A stretch of 64,000 nt of DNA, taken from assembly GCA_023053575.1 (NCBI GenBank), contig JAKZAP010000014.1:16704938-16768937 (forward strand), written 5' to 3'. Both the position numbers and the translations under genes were made by a program. The notes beneath the pieces are model-generated. The model was not told where the DNA came from. It did not search any database and was given only the letters and a program-made list of their open reading frames with translations. Positions 33,884-46,397 of the stretch are shown here, piece after piece. Each line of letters opens with the position of its first letter. The first letter of the stretch is position 1. This DNA comes from Branchinecta lynchi. Its lineage: Eukaryota > Arthropoda > Branchiopoda > Anostraca > Branchinectidae.

Positions 33884-36800
33884 TTGTGTTGCGAGAGCAA
33901 CACTTTGGTTTTGTCCTCGTTTTTTTTTTTTTTTTTTTTTTTTCCTATGACTCCGATTTCATTTTATTCCTGGTAACTGAGAAGGGTCTAACCTGTGCGG
34001 TTTTTACGGAAAGTGTGGACCTTAGGCCGGATTGATGAATATGACATTACATTTTGGAAAGCTCCGTAGAACTCTTGCCTGGGGCCAATAAGGATGGTTT
34101 TTGCTTGTCATCGAGCCAGAGCCTACGGTTTGCGAAGTGAAGTGGAGTTGTATAGCCTATGTCAGAGAGGACTATCTGAAGTTGTGTAGCGAACCTTTCG
34201 TTTCATCAAAAGATGTTTCTGCTTTCGAGTGGAAAGCTCCGTTCTAGCACGCAAGCAGGCAGGCACCAGTTTCAAATTGAAGATGGACTAAAATCTATAA
34301 GTGTTAAATATATGCGGCAGTTACCCGGCCCCACAGCCAACATATCTTCTTTGAGTGATAAATAGAAAAATCTACAGAGACAAAAAAGTGGCTTTTTCCC
34401 ACGGGTCCGAAAGTGCTGCCATCTATTGTTTCTGTCCATGTCTGCGACGATTTCAGCTGAGTTTATAATTTTTTTTTTTTGCACTTTGGTTTGTGGTAGA
34501 GTAACGGTATCAGATGTGCCTCTTAAACTTTAAAAGTTCTCTCATTGCTAAAGAAACTAGAGCTTATCCTTTGCTCCTTTCTAAGTCGTGACGTTAGAAA
34601 GTTGGCCTACGGCAAAAAAGTCAACTTTTGAACTAAGACAGGTAGAATTTTTTTTTCGACGGCAATCGATAGCCATTGATGAGCCGATCAAAGTATATGC
34701 CATCCATTTTTTGGTACAAAAATTCCTTCATGAGATACACCAGTTTGAAAATTTCAAAGGGGTTGACAACTTCATAGTAAGGTACATTGAAACCAAAAAT
34801 AGGCGATACCAGTTATGATACATATAGGGGACTTTTAAGCAACAGTCGACTGTTAGCCCATAATCATCTTCGGTAATGAGGGGTTTGCAGCTTTTGCTAG
34901 TTGGTATACCTGTTATTTGTTTCCGGTGTATTCGATGGTAAGAACAATTTGGTTCCCAATGGTAAGATATGCAAGGGACTTCTAAGTAATAATCGGCTGT
35001 TATGCTACAATCATCTTCTGCGATGATGGGTTTGCAGCTTTTGCTACCTGGTGTACCCATTATTTGTTTCCGGTTAACTTAATGTATATCACGGGAGAGG
35101 GACTTGTAAGTAGGAATCGGTTCACGAGGGGCTAGGAATTTTTGCAAATGGGTGCACATTGTATTCGATTTCTATAAATCTGACGGTACGAAAGTTTGTG
35201 TCGATGGTCTATCAATGTAACCGAGGATTAACTGTTTACACAACGGATACAAACGAAAATGTAAAGCAATGAGGTAGTTTCATAATAATTAATAGGGTCA
35301 TCTATAGTATTTTAATCCTGAAAAGTTACGGATAGCTTTCTATTACCAACTAGATTATATAAGATATTGTTCCAAGTTTTCATCCGTCACGATGTCTACG
35401 ATTGAAAAGGATAAAGTACAACTGACTGCAAAGTTAATTTAGTCCCTTCTTCCTATATTTTTTTGTTGTTGTTTTTACAACGCTGAAGAATACCTTTTGA
35501 TCATATGGTTATTTTTTTTAGAACATCCCGTTTAAAAAGATTATGCTATAATCATCTTCAGCGATGAGGGGCTTGCAACTTTTGATAGCTGGTATATCCA
35601 TTATTTGTTTCCGATATCAATCACGGGAGACGGACTTGTAAGCAAGAATCGGTTCACGAGAGGCTAGAAATTTTTGAAAATTGGTGCACATTGTATTCGA
35701 TTTCTGTAAATATGACAGTAAGAAAGTTTGTATCGATGGTCTATCACTATAACCTAGGATTAACTGTTTACGCAACGGGTACAAACGATACGGTAATGTA
35801 AAACAATAAGGTAATTTTGTAATAATTAATAGTGTCATCTATGGTATTTTAATCCTGAAAAGTTACGGATAGCTTTATAATATCAACTAGATTATATAAG
35901 ATATTGTTCCAAGTTTTCATCCGTCACGATATCTACGATTGAAAAGGATAAAGTTCAACTTCGACGGCAATCGATAGCCGCTGATGAGCTGATCAAAGTA
36001 TATGACATCCATTGTTTGGTAAAAAAAATTCCTTTATGAGATACACCAGTTTGAAAGTTTCAAGGGGTTGACAACTTCAGTAGTAAGGTACACACTGAAA
36101 CCAAAAATAGGCGATACCAGTTGTGAGACATTTAGGGGATTTGTACGCGACAGGCAACTGTTAGCTCATAATCATCTTCGGCAATGAGGGGTTTGCAGCT
36201 CTCGCTAGTTGGCGTACCTGTCATTTGATGAACAATTTGGTTCCCAAATGTAAAACATGCAAGGGACTTGTAAGTAATAATCGGCTGTTATGCTACACAA
36301 ATCTTCAGCGATGAGGGGTTTGCAACTTTTGCTAGTCGGTATACCCATTATTTTTATCCGGTGAACTTGATCACGGGAAAGGGACTTGTCAGTAGAATCG
36401 GTGCACGAGGGGCTAGAAATTAGTGCAAATTGTTGCACATTGTATTCGATTTATATAAATCTGACGGTAAGAAAGTTTGTATCGTTGGTCTATCGCTGTA
36501 ACCTAGGATTTACTGTTAACGCAACGGGTACAAACGATACTGTAATGTAAAACAAGGTAGTTTCGTAATAATTAATAGTGTCATCTATGGTATTTTAATC
36601 CTAAAAAGTTACGGATAGCTTTATAATACCAACTAGATTATATAGGATATTATTCCAAGTTTTCATCCGTCACGATGTCTACGATTGAAAAGGATAAAGT
36701 TCAACTGACTGCAAAGTCAATTTAGTCCCTTTTTCCGATATGCTTTTGTTGTGGTTAGGGCAATCGATAGCCCTTGAAGAGCTGATCAAAATATATGCCA

Positions 36801-37690
36801 TCAAATTTTCTGAACAAAAATCCTTCATGAGATAAGCCAGTTTGAAAGTTTCAAGGGGTTGACAACTTCAGGAGTAAGGTACACACTGAAACCAAAAATA
36901 GGCGATACCAGTTGTGAGACATGTAAGGGACTTGTAAGCAACATTCGACTGTAAGCAACAGTCGACTGTAAGCTCATAATCATCTTCGGCAACGAGGAGT
37001 TTGCAGCTTTTGCTAGTTGGTATACCTGTTATTTGTCTCAGGTGTATTCGATGGTAAGAACAATTTTGTTCCCAATTGTAAGACATGCATGGGACTTGTA
37101 AGTAATAATCGGCTTTTATGCTATAATCATCTTCAGCGATGAGGGGTTTGCAACTCTTGATAGCTGGTGCATCCATTATTTGTTTCCGGTGAATTTATTG
37201 TCAATGTCGGGAGACGGACTTGTAAGTAAGATCGGTTCACGAGGGGCTAGAAATTTTTGAAAATTGGTGCACATTGTATTCGATTTCTGTAAATATGACA
37301 GTAAGCAAGTTTGTATCGATGGTCTATCGCTATAACCTAGGATTAACTGTTTACGCAACGGGTACAAACGATACGGTAATGTAAAACAATAAGGTAGTTT
37401 TGTAATAATTATTAGTGTCATCTATGGTATTTTAATCCTGAAACGTTACAAATAGCCTTCTTCCGATATTGTTTTGTTGTTGGTTTTACAACGCTAAAGA
37501 ACAGCTTTTGATTATGTGATTATTCTTTTTAGAACATACCGTTTTAAAAGCTTCGATAAGTTGACAATTTCAGCATTTAACCGACAGCGAAGAAACAAAA
37601 CCAAAGTGTTGCTCTCGCAACACTTTAGCCGGCGAAGCCGGACAAAGGTTGCCGCAACACTTCACGTTGCCCGGGCAACGTAGGTCTAGT
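33884..37690. mobile_element. Family G element, 3.8 kb, hairpin-bounded
   Basis: The left end carries GTGTTGCGAGAGCAACAC then TTTGGTTTTGTC. The right end carries the inverse, AAACCAAAGTGTTGC and the same hairpin. Outside that lie two more palindromes (CCGGCGAAGCCGG and ACGTTGCCCGGGCAACGT). Inside are about seven copies of an ATCATCTTC-GCGATGAGGGG unit in three larger blocks (each containing GGCAATCGATAGCC at 34663, 35967, 36759). A T-tract follows the left hairpin. No transposase or replicase is recognisable. A fragment of the left part lies at 51318-51500. Confidence 0.7.
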
Positions 37691-38214
37691 TTTTGTACTT
37701 TTTGGTCATTTCTCGATACGGACCTGCATAGATCTGTAGAACCTGCACAATAAACAAAAAGAAAATGAAGATGGAGGGCACAATAGGCCTCAATCAAGAT
37801 GGGCCAAACACACTCCACAATACAGTTCTCACCCAAAATCGCCATACAGGCAGAATTACGCATCGGTGACCCAGAATATCAATCTAGTTCTGACCTGCAA
37901 CTTTCTCCAAATGTTTGAAAACTAAAATAAAAGTCTTACGTCTTCTGATTGAATATTGATATATTGAGTAATAAATAGTGTACACATATAAGGTTTGAAG
38001 CCGAGCTGACCATTCATTTCAAATAAAATAGAAAAACGAGATTTTCAGTTTTTTTTTCTTGATCAGCTAGTTACCCCTCTAAGATGATGTACGAGGGATA
38101 AATACAATTTCGGATATTTCGGTTGCACTTTCGGCAAACCAAACTCGGCGAAAGAAACAAAACTAAATCATAAAATCCACCACAATAGATCAGAGGGAAA
38201 AGCCTATACAAATT

Positions 38215-38283
38215 ATTATTTGGTATGTTTCGGGGGGGGGGGTCAACCCCCTAACCCCCCTCCACTCTGGATACGGCCTTGCA
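38215..38283. repeat. Partial copy of the GGATACGGCC MITE
   Basis: TATTTGGTATGTTTCGGGGG through CTGGATACGGCCTTGC matches the right half of the element at 40977-41124. The left end is absent. Confidence 0.65.
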
Positions 38284-39929
38284 CGAAAGTGTCATAAATG
38301 AGGACAAAAACTTCCTTCAGGTGGCCGCAGGTTCCTTCTGTGTGCTCATCACCTGGACGCAGTTCGGCGACGCCAGGATTCTTAATTTCCTTCCATAAGC
38401 ATAATGAACCATCACTGAATAATAAGCAATGCAATGTAATGTCAATGTATTGCAAGTTATTGTACCTGACAAGTTCCTCCTTGCGAATATTTTCATCGTT
38501 TCCTCTCAATTTTATTTTCTGTTATTGCTCGAAATTGGTTATCATTTGGGACAAGAGGGTAGGATCATGTCAGGCAGAAGATAAAGATCGGGTTAGGATT
38601 AAGCTGCACAAGTTCTGAAGCAGACCTTTTGTTTCAATTTTCAAGTAGATCCAACAAACCAAGGCCACAAGGCTATTCTAATGTTCCCTTGTATATGCCG
38701 TCTTATTGGCCGTGGACCTGTTCACCACCCCATTAGCTTACTTCTTATTTTTGAAACTGCCTTTGCTTTTACTGCCCTTATGCCCTAGGGAGGTGAGTAA
38801 TAAATAATTCGTTTATGCACAAGTTTTTCGCTGGGATATTTTGGGGCTAAAAAAATCGTTGGTGTAATAATCAATTTTAACAGAAGAGCAATCCAAGCCA
38901 ATAAGTTAAATGCGGTACCTTTAATTCCGTTAAATCATTTTTTTATAGGCAGTCTTCGAAACATGGCCCCCAAAATATCTTAGTTCTCAAGTGTGTCTAA
39001 CAAAGAATTTCCTTCCCTGGTTTGGTATGGATTTTTTTTTGTCAAGCTAAAACAAATTATGGTGTTGGGGGCGGAGCTACAGGAGTTTTCATTTCTTTCC
39101 CGTACTGTGAATTACCAATTGTGTTTTATACGTTATGGTAGCCTATCTATTAAATCATGTATTTTCCCAGCTTGCATTACGAACTTGTCTCCTCTTTAGT
39201 TTTTTAAATAAACTGAATAAATACTAGCACGTGCCTGTAAGGCACATGCTGCCAATCCACTGTAGCAACAGCCTTCGGCCAGAAGTTTATTCCTGGTTTA
39301 TTCACCAAGAACGAAGATATCCACAACCCCATCTACCCTACGCGCAAGACCAATAACCCCTCCCCCATTCCGTCTGCCCGCAACCGTTACTCCAGCTTCA
39401 TCGACCAAACACATCCTGTTCCAAAATTAAACCCACAAAACAAACACGTCACCGCTTAGAAACCCTCCAGACAACAAAAGCCTGGAAACCGGAGCCCCAG
39501 TGCGAGGCCAGATCGATACCCCAGCACTGGCAGGACCGTCCCCTGGCTCACACCCTGGTAGGAAATGCGATTAGGAGACGGAAAAATCAATACCATCGTC
39601 AACGAGGGAACCCCGCACCCGAGCCCTGCAGTACTTTTATCTCCAGGACCCTTCCCCGGTTTCCAGCAGGGAATGAGTTCCCGTGATCGCGGATTGTTCC
39701 TACATGCGGGCTGACAGGTTTGGGTTAGGACGGCTGCTAATGTCGTTTTAGGGGGGTCGAGACACTAGACTCTGCCTGTTAGCCCTTGAGAAGAAAAAAT
39801 AAAAGTCTACAGTATGATCATAATGGCAAATATGATCGCAACGCAGATAAAATGACCCATTATCAACCCCTGCTAGAATAGTTATTAGTTATAATGACTT
39901 AAAACGGGAAGTCAACTTATTCTCAGCGA
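38284..39929. other. BTB-gene intron, no gene seen
   Basis: A short hairpin GTGCC-TGTAAG-GGCAC lies near 39229. A possible 68-bp minus-strand exon at 38352-38420 was considered and not accepted. Confidence 0.4.
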
Positions 39930-40045
39930 CATTTCGACCCTTCTTGGCCAGGCTGGAACTGAAAAAAAAAGGATCTGTATAAATGAAGCTTCTAGCATTA
40001 TAGTTTCTACAGCCTGAAGAGGACCCTTGCCAAGAAGGGCCGAAT
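39930..40045. repeat. Head-to-head pair of hammerhead-like motifs
   Basis: On the minus strand CTGGCCAAGAAGGGTCGAAA (about 39938-39957), and on the plus strand CTGAAGAGGACCCTTGCC with AAGAAGGGCCGAA (40014-40043). The two form an inverted pair 60 bp apart, as might come from inverted Penelope-like element ends. Confidence 0.4.
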
Positions 40046-40976
40046 GATCGCTGAAAATTTCCTACTAGACTTTTCCCTTTCAGACATGTTTACAGATGAT
40101 TCCCAGTCAGCTTTGGCTGAAGTATTTATTGACCGTGGTTGTTTTTTCTGAAGTCGTAGCCTATGTATACGGAGCATAAGACGAACAAATGATGCTGGAT
40201 TACAGGAGAAGGGATGAAACTGGAAGTAGTTCTCGACAATTTTTTTTTAGGAACATTATAATATCGTTAATTCGACTGATTGCGAATTAAAAGTCAATTG
40301 GACCTCCGCACAGGGTCTAGTGCAATTCATTTTCGGAACAACTCCGGTAGGCCAACGAATTTTTAGTACGAACCTGATTCGAGAAATAGTGCAGTAATCA
40401 AATTAAGATATACTAAATTAAAATTCATCGCCCTTCTAATCAACTGCATCAAAACTAATAAAACATACTAGTGCAAATTCGAGTTCTAAACTTCAGAACA
40501 GAAATTTCCGCTTGATGCCATGACAAAAAAAAATGCCAGCATATTTCTAACGCTTAGAACGGAGCAATCCTGTGGTTTGGAAATTAGGAGCATCCGCTCG
40601 AGGCGAGAGCATACCCAGTGCCTGCGGGCGTGTTTTGGCAAACATTTCCAACTCCAGAACGGAAAAGTAGCACCTGTCCTAGCTATAGCTGCCAGAAACG
40701 CGGGCAGTCACACGGGGAGGTATGGAATTAACTCCCACCCGTAACCCAGACTGTGGAACGGGTCTGGATGGGATGCTGTTTCTCTCGACAGATGTTTCCA
40801 TCTCATGCGTCTGTGTATGCAATTAGGGTATGTGTCAACGCAATTAAGCTACAGATGCGGATCCCGGGTAGACAGCTGTTTGAAGGAAAGGGAGGCTGGA
40901 AATACTACCAAAACAACCGGCATCAAAAATTGAAAGGGAATGTATATTTCTAATAGTTAGGTACAATACATACGGA

Positions 40977-41124
40977 CAGGTCCGTATCCAGGAATTTATT
41001 TCGGGGGGGGGGGGTGCCTGCTGGTCGGAGAAAAACACATAGAACATAGGGAAAAACGTATACAAATGATTATTTTTGTATGTTTCGGGGGGGGAGGGTT
41101 CCCCCCCCCCTGGATACGGCCTTG
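40977..41124. mobile_element. hAT-like MITE with internal G runs
   Basis: CAGGTCCGTATCCAGG and CCTGGATACGGCCTTG ends, flanked by identical CATACGGA (40969-40976, 41125-41132). The interior holds G and C runs of 8-13. Confidence 0.85.
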
Positions 41125-41326
41125 CATACGGACAAGGACAAAGAAAAGGATCGTCAGGTGACGTCACCATTATGGCACCGTTTTTTGTTCAAGGCTGTTT
41201 TCTTGTTCTACTAGAACTGTTGGGTATTTAACTATGAGATTATTAACTGTACAATAAGTAATTAGCAAAACGATGGAATTACATTCAAAACTGTGGCGCG
41301 GGTAAGATATCTAAACTACTTGCTAA

Positions 41327-41770
41327 CCCTAGGTTCACACAGAGCAAATCGCGGCAGTGAACGAGATTTTTCAATCGCAGCGACAGAAGATTTCACTGAC
41401 TTTTCGTCGGCGACAGAATTTAACGCGAAAAATAACTAAAAATAACCCTTAAAATAATTTAAATAATAAAACTAATGAAATAATGAAATTTTTTTTTCTT
41501 CTCCTTTTTTTTTTTTACTCCGTCTCCTCCATTGTTTTTGACGGGTAATAAACAGATTGATTGATTGATTGAAAAAATAATAGATTTTTCTAAAAGTGAA
41601 TCATCAAAAGGGTAGTCCATGTTGCTGTTGTGTGCATAAAATCGTACTGTCGCCCGATCAAAGTTGAATTTTCCCAACATTGAAAATCGCCTGACGAAGC
41701 AAAAAAAATCTCCGATCTTGGCGACGAAAATCTCGGCGATGGCCGATATCGCCTCAGTGTGAACCTAGGG
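41327..41770. mobile_element. 444-bp MITE with CCCTAGGTTCACAC ends
   Basis: CCCTAGGTTCACAC at the left and GTGTGAACCTAGGG at the right, with TAA on both outer sides, as in PIF/Harbinger-type insertions (TWA). The subterminal GAGATTTTTC is also inverted. A TGAT microsatellite lies inside at 41558. Confidence 0.8.
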
Positions 41771-41956
41771 TAAGACTGGAAGTGGAGATCAGCGATCTGT
41801 GTTTCCAAGTTCGTCGACAGTTGGTAGAATGGACACGGCTTGTACTTTCGGGTCTCAAACAAAAATCCCAAAGCCGCATATTTACTGGATTAGCAGACTT
41901 ATTGAGCTAGGACCACGAGAATTTGGATTATGGGACGCTCGAGATTGTCCACTCCA

Positions 41957-42190
41957 GATACGTCCTCACGAATAATACCAGGAGTATTTTTCCGGTCGAA
42001 ACCGGTTTCCGACGGGTCCGAACCAAACATTTTTTGCCAGAAATTGCACACCTTGGGAGAGAATCTGGATTCAGAGTTTTCGAGGGTGTTGACACACGTC
42101 CTCAAAACAATATCAGGATAATTTCTCCGATCGGAACCGGAAATCCGACGGGTCGGACCAGACCCCTTTTGCTAGAAATGCCACACCCTG
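41957..42190. repeat. Two-unit tandem repeat, about 138 bp
   Basis: ACGTCCTCA, AT-ATCAGGA-TAT, CCGACGGGTC, CAGAAATTGCACACC-TGG recur once with changes. It makes a chance ORF of 93 codons. Confidence 0.65.
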
Positions 42191-45100
42191 GAACTCAAAC
42201 ATGATTGGAAGTAGCATATTATTTGCTTCCTTTCATTATTGTTCGTTGGGAATCAGTATGCGACTTGAAAGTACAAGAACGCGTCATTATTTAGCAATGT
42301 CCTTTAACAGGCCTAAAATGACCCAGGATTTCCGATGGTGGTATTTCCCAAATGGGCACCCTCGCTTGTTGGAACTACCTGCAAAATGTGGCAATATTTC
42401 ACAACCCCTTCAGATGGCACTGGCAATTTTGAGGAATGAGCGCCGCACCGCTGTAATTATTATTATTTTGTCATGCATCCACCACTGGAATTACGCGAGT
42501 GCGTTGTAAATGTTTCCAGTCGCTGGTGTCAACCAGCGGAAAACCCGTCCCAACCCTTTGGTCCCACCCTTCATGACCAAGCTATGACCCTTCTAATCCA
42601 GTGATAAGGTATGTTTGAGGGAAGAAAATTGATTTTTTGAAAGTCGAAGTATTGAATAATTACTTGTTTGTTATAAGTATGTTTGTATTAGCATTTGTGT
42701 CCCTCTTGCGTCGGTAACTTCTAATCAGCTTTTTTAGCGAAATACTTTGATTAACGGGTAATAAACTTGTTGAAAGTAATATTACTATCCGTTAAAGGAG
42801 AGTCAAAAATATTCCTATTCGTATATTAACAGACCCCAGATTTAGTTGCATGCCATTGAGTGGGCTATTTAAGGTTATAGGTTCTAACGTATCCCATCTC
42901 GACGTCCGGGCCCGGAAAGGTTGTTTGTAATCCACTTTGTCAAACAAACTAGAACACCATTTACTAGGGATGTGTCCAATCTTCTGACAATCGTTAACTT
43001 CCGGCAATCACCAGTAAGATGTTGAAAGGCACCGTAGGTTACAGTAGATCACTCGTACCGTTCCATTGTTTGAACCGGGACCTTAAATACTTTCCAACCG
43101 ATATTCGTTCAGCAACATCGAAGAAACCTTTACTTTTACAAATTCGCCAACCCCCCTCCACCTGGGAATACCCTCTAAAGTAAATCAAAGCGGAGTCATG
43201 CAGAGTTATACAGATTCACCTTCCCTAAGAGCTTTTTGAAACTATTTGTAGGATGTTGGAACACACCTTATGTTACAGCGGATCACCTGTAGCATACCCT
43301 TCTTTTTCTTGGCGCATCTAAGCGTTTCCCATTTGAATACGAGCACAGACTTCTCGTCCCAAATATATTACCTAACTCCTTTCCATTAAAACTGACCCCC
43401 CCTCAATATGGGGGGGGGGGGGGGGTGTATTGGGAGCAGGCTTATCACGACAAGTCACAAGACAATATAGGTTATTAAAGTCGCACACCAGAAAGCTCAA
43501 GCTAACCCAAGCGCAGGCTACTTGCCCCATCAGTCACTTCTAAGCTAGAACACCCACTCACCAAGATCCAACAGGCCAGAATCGCCGCCATTAGATTGCC
43601 AGGTACCTGAATATTATGAGCACTTTTTAATATGCACTTTGTCTCTACCTTTGTTTTCACGTGAGTTAGTTAGGGTACAAAGCACACACTACAGCCTTTA
43701 ATCTAGAAACCAAAACCAAACTGCATGTAGCCCCCTCCCCCACCCTCCCTTGAATGTCCACAAACGACATGGCACATACAATATCTTCTGTTTCCACCCT
43801 TGCCACCATCGGGTACACTATGATTGGCAAGAATTACGCCCCCACACAACCGAATAGGGTGACAGTCAGACCACGCTCATCGAGATTTCCCGGTTTTCTA
43901 TGGATTTGTAATAAAGCAAAAACAACAGAACAGGTGCATTTCTAAATTTTGATTCTAATTTTATCTAATACACTGCCATTTGTTGTTAAACATTATTCTA
44001 CTCCATACTAATTTGTGTCCGTATGTTTGGCGTGAAAGGCCCACCGAATTAATTTACTGTTTTAAATCTCCCGGTAGCAGCCCTCTCCGTTTCGATCAGC
44101 GCAACAGGAGCTTCAAAAAAGCGGTCTACGCTGCCACCTCTTCGATCCAAGTTTCCGGATTTTACTCCCGACACGAACCTCGAATTTGCTTTTTTACCAA
44201 ATTTCCGGTTTGGCCGGATTCCGGATAAACTTGTCGGGCGAGAAAATTATTCTCAGATCTGCCGTGAGGAGACCTCACCCCATATCGACTATCTCAGTGG
44301 GAGAGATCAGAGACTCGTCTCAAAACGCACTTTTCACGTATACAGTTCGGTCCCGTTCACCCGTCAGAAGAATACAAGTTGACAGACCCCTCCACCCCAT
44401 TCCATAAGCCTCCACCGCTTCTCCTTGGACATGGAGACCGAATGACAGACGGGCGCTGAGATGGTCGGGAGGCAAACAGTAATTCTAAGATTTGCTAGAA
44501 GCCAATTAGTCAATGAGGTTAATTTACAGGCGAACCGTAACCTGATAATGTAGGCTATTAATATTGCACCTTCACCATAACTGAACTCATACCTTTTCAA
44601 ACGCGATTCATTCCGACAAAGAAACTAAAACAAAAGGTAACTTAGAACACATCGAAAAGAAGAAGGATTGAGGGATAGCACACGGAGGACAAACCGAGGT
44701 ACTTTCTACGCTAGGTTTACACAGAAGGATTGATGAAGCGGTAGCCTATTAGATATCAAGGTAGAACTCGGGTTCTTCGTCGACTAGTTGCCCCCACTCC
44801 TACTTAATAGCACTTTAACCCCCCCCCCCCCCCGAAATGATAAGTAGTCTATTATTGTATTCATCAACCGCAGATATAACCGCAGATCTAGACGGGGACG
44901 GCAATTTCTAAGGACATAGTCGGAACGTTCGGATCCCAGGGGAACTTTCCGGATGTTCTAAATTTTCGAAACAAAGCAAAAACTTTCCATCAGATTTCTA
45001 AAACCTAGGGGCTATCACACATCTCATTCCTGGTGAGAGGGATAATGCATTCAGTCTTATTAACAAATTTTCGCTATATCTCAAGCTCAAAATAGATGCA

Positions 45101-45265
45101 GACCGAAATTCTGGAAGAATATACAGGAAAATGAATAACAAGGAAAACAGAACAAAGTAATGAAAAGTGGAAAAGAACGTAGAATCTCGTCCCGATCCGT
45201 CTTCCCTTTTTTCCAGCCCTAAACAAGAAAGGATACGAGAAAACGCAATGCAAAGATTCACTCAC
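42191..45265. other. BTB-gene intron, no gene seen
   Basis: G run at 43409-43425 and C run at 44820-44834. A lone CGCTAGGTTTACACAG at 44709 resembles one end of the 41327 element. I recognise no exon. Confidence 0.4.
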
Positions 45266-45782
45266 CCAACAGTTCGTCTCCAACGCTTGCGTTTAGCTCT
45301 GTGTCCGACCATTCTCCCTCTGCTTCCAGGTCACTCTCGTTAAATTCCCCCTCCGATTTCGGCAACTGCAGACAATTTTCTTTCGTATCCAGGCGCGACT
45401 CATCCAAATCTATCGAACTCTTACCCTCCAAGGGGTGGAGGGGCGGCGGTAACTGCTCGAATGTCCTCACCCTGATCATAGGTGGGGTGGCACTATTATG
45501 GGGGATCTCCACTTTGCGTTTTTTACATGAAGGACTCTCGCTGCCCGGTGGAGTGGGGGGCTGGATCCAGAGCTTGTTCTCTGACTTTTTGCTATCGTCC
45601 GTTTCGGAAAGACCTCTGATTTTGAGGCTTTCAGCGGTTTTGATCAGACTGGGTAATTTGTGCTGAACAATGTTCACTTCACCCTTATACATGTACTCAA
45701 CTAGCGACTGAAGCTCATCGAATGTGACGTCCTTCAGGTATATTACGATGTGCTTTTCCTCTGATACGGTATTCAGAATTTC
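45266..45782 (-). CDS. BTB zinc-finger gene, BTB second half and acidic linker
   Basis: Minus strand, acceptor TTCTGTTCTCCAG and donor GTTGG|GTGAGT. It completes the BTB/POZ fold (EILNTVSEEKHIVIYLKDVT, FDELQSLVEYMYKGEVN, LIKTAESLKIRGLSE), the dimerisation module of these transcription factors. After the BTB comes a disordered linker: a basic SCKKRKVEI patch that could be a nuclear localisation signal, proline-rich stretches (PPTPPGSESP, QLPPPLHP) and a Ser/Asp/Glu-rich acidic end (LEAEGEWSDTELNASVGDELL). It joins exon 48840 in phase 0 and exon 28648 in phase 1. If read through the donor, the frame stops at 45258. The central LKDV-F-EL-YMYKGEVN pattern is shared by arthropod BTB-ZF proteins such as lola, ttk and broad. 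Confidence 0.9.
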
Positions 45783-46270
45783 CTGGAGAACAGAATTTAG
45801 TTGAAGGAAATGCTAGAAAACAGCAAGACGAAAGTGGACTGAAAAGACCAGGCTATAGACGAAACAATCCCTGTACTTCCACTTCTGACATCTTTCACGA
45901 TTTCAGTCCTATCCACCCGACATAACTTTAAACTTGAAGTGATCTCAAACTTATGTTAGGCTACAAATTCGCCTTATTTTCTCTCTCCTTTATTCTTCTT
46001 TCTTCGGCGTAAGATTTTGTTGATCTAATTTAGATTTCTTAGGCTTGACTGATTTTTCCATATTTTTATTTTGCAGACTTCGCGCAGTCACCCCGTTATA
46101 GAAAGCTCTGTGATTTTTGTTCATTTTGCATTATTTCCATTCGTTGTTTCAGTGCGTAACAAAATCCAACATCATATACGATTACGTGAATCTGAATTGA
46201 AAACAAGAATTCGAAAGGAAACGAAAACGACGAGACCAGTGGCTCTTGATCTAATTTTTTTTTTTTTTTT

Positions 46271-46365
46271 ACCACACAGTAGGCCTATCCTAGATATCGC
46301 AATCTGGGTTCAAGTCCCGGCTGAGGAGCATTTTTGTCTATCAGTTCACTACTTATAAACCTATC
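46271..46365 (+). repeat. SINE tail, same family as 19215
   Basis: GGGTTCAAGTCCCGGCTGAG then GAGCATTTTTGTCTATCAG and TTCACTACTTATAAA match the B-box and tail of the 19.2-kb SINE. The A-box head is missing. Confidence 0.6.
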
Positions 46366-46397
46366 CTAGATCTTAAGATACATTTCCCTTGCTTTTT

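Noticed and set aside
38352..38420. Minus-strand segment between an acceptor-like TTATTATTCAG and a donor-like CCAG|GTGATG, with frame SDGSLCLWKEIKNPG
   Set aside because: No homology I recognise, very short, and no phase partner; chance splice-like signals are expected in this much DNA.
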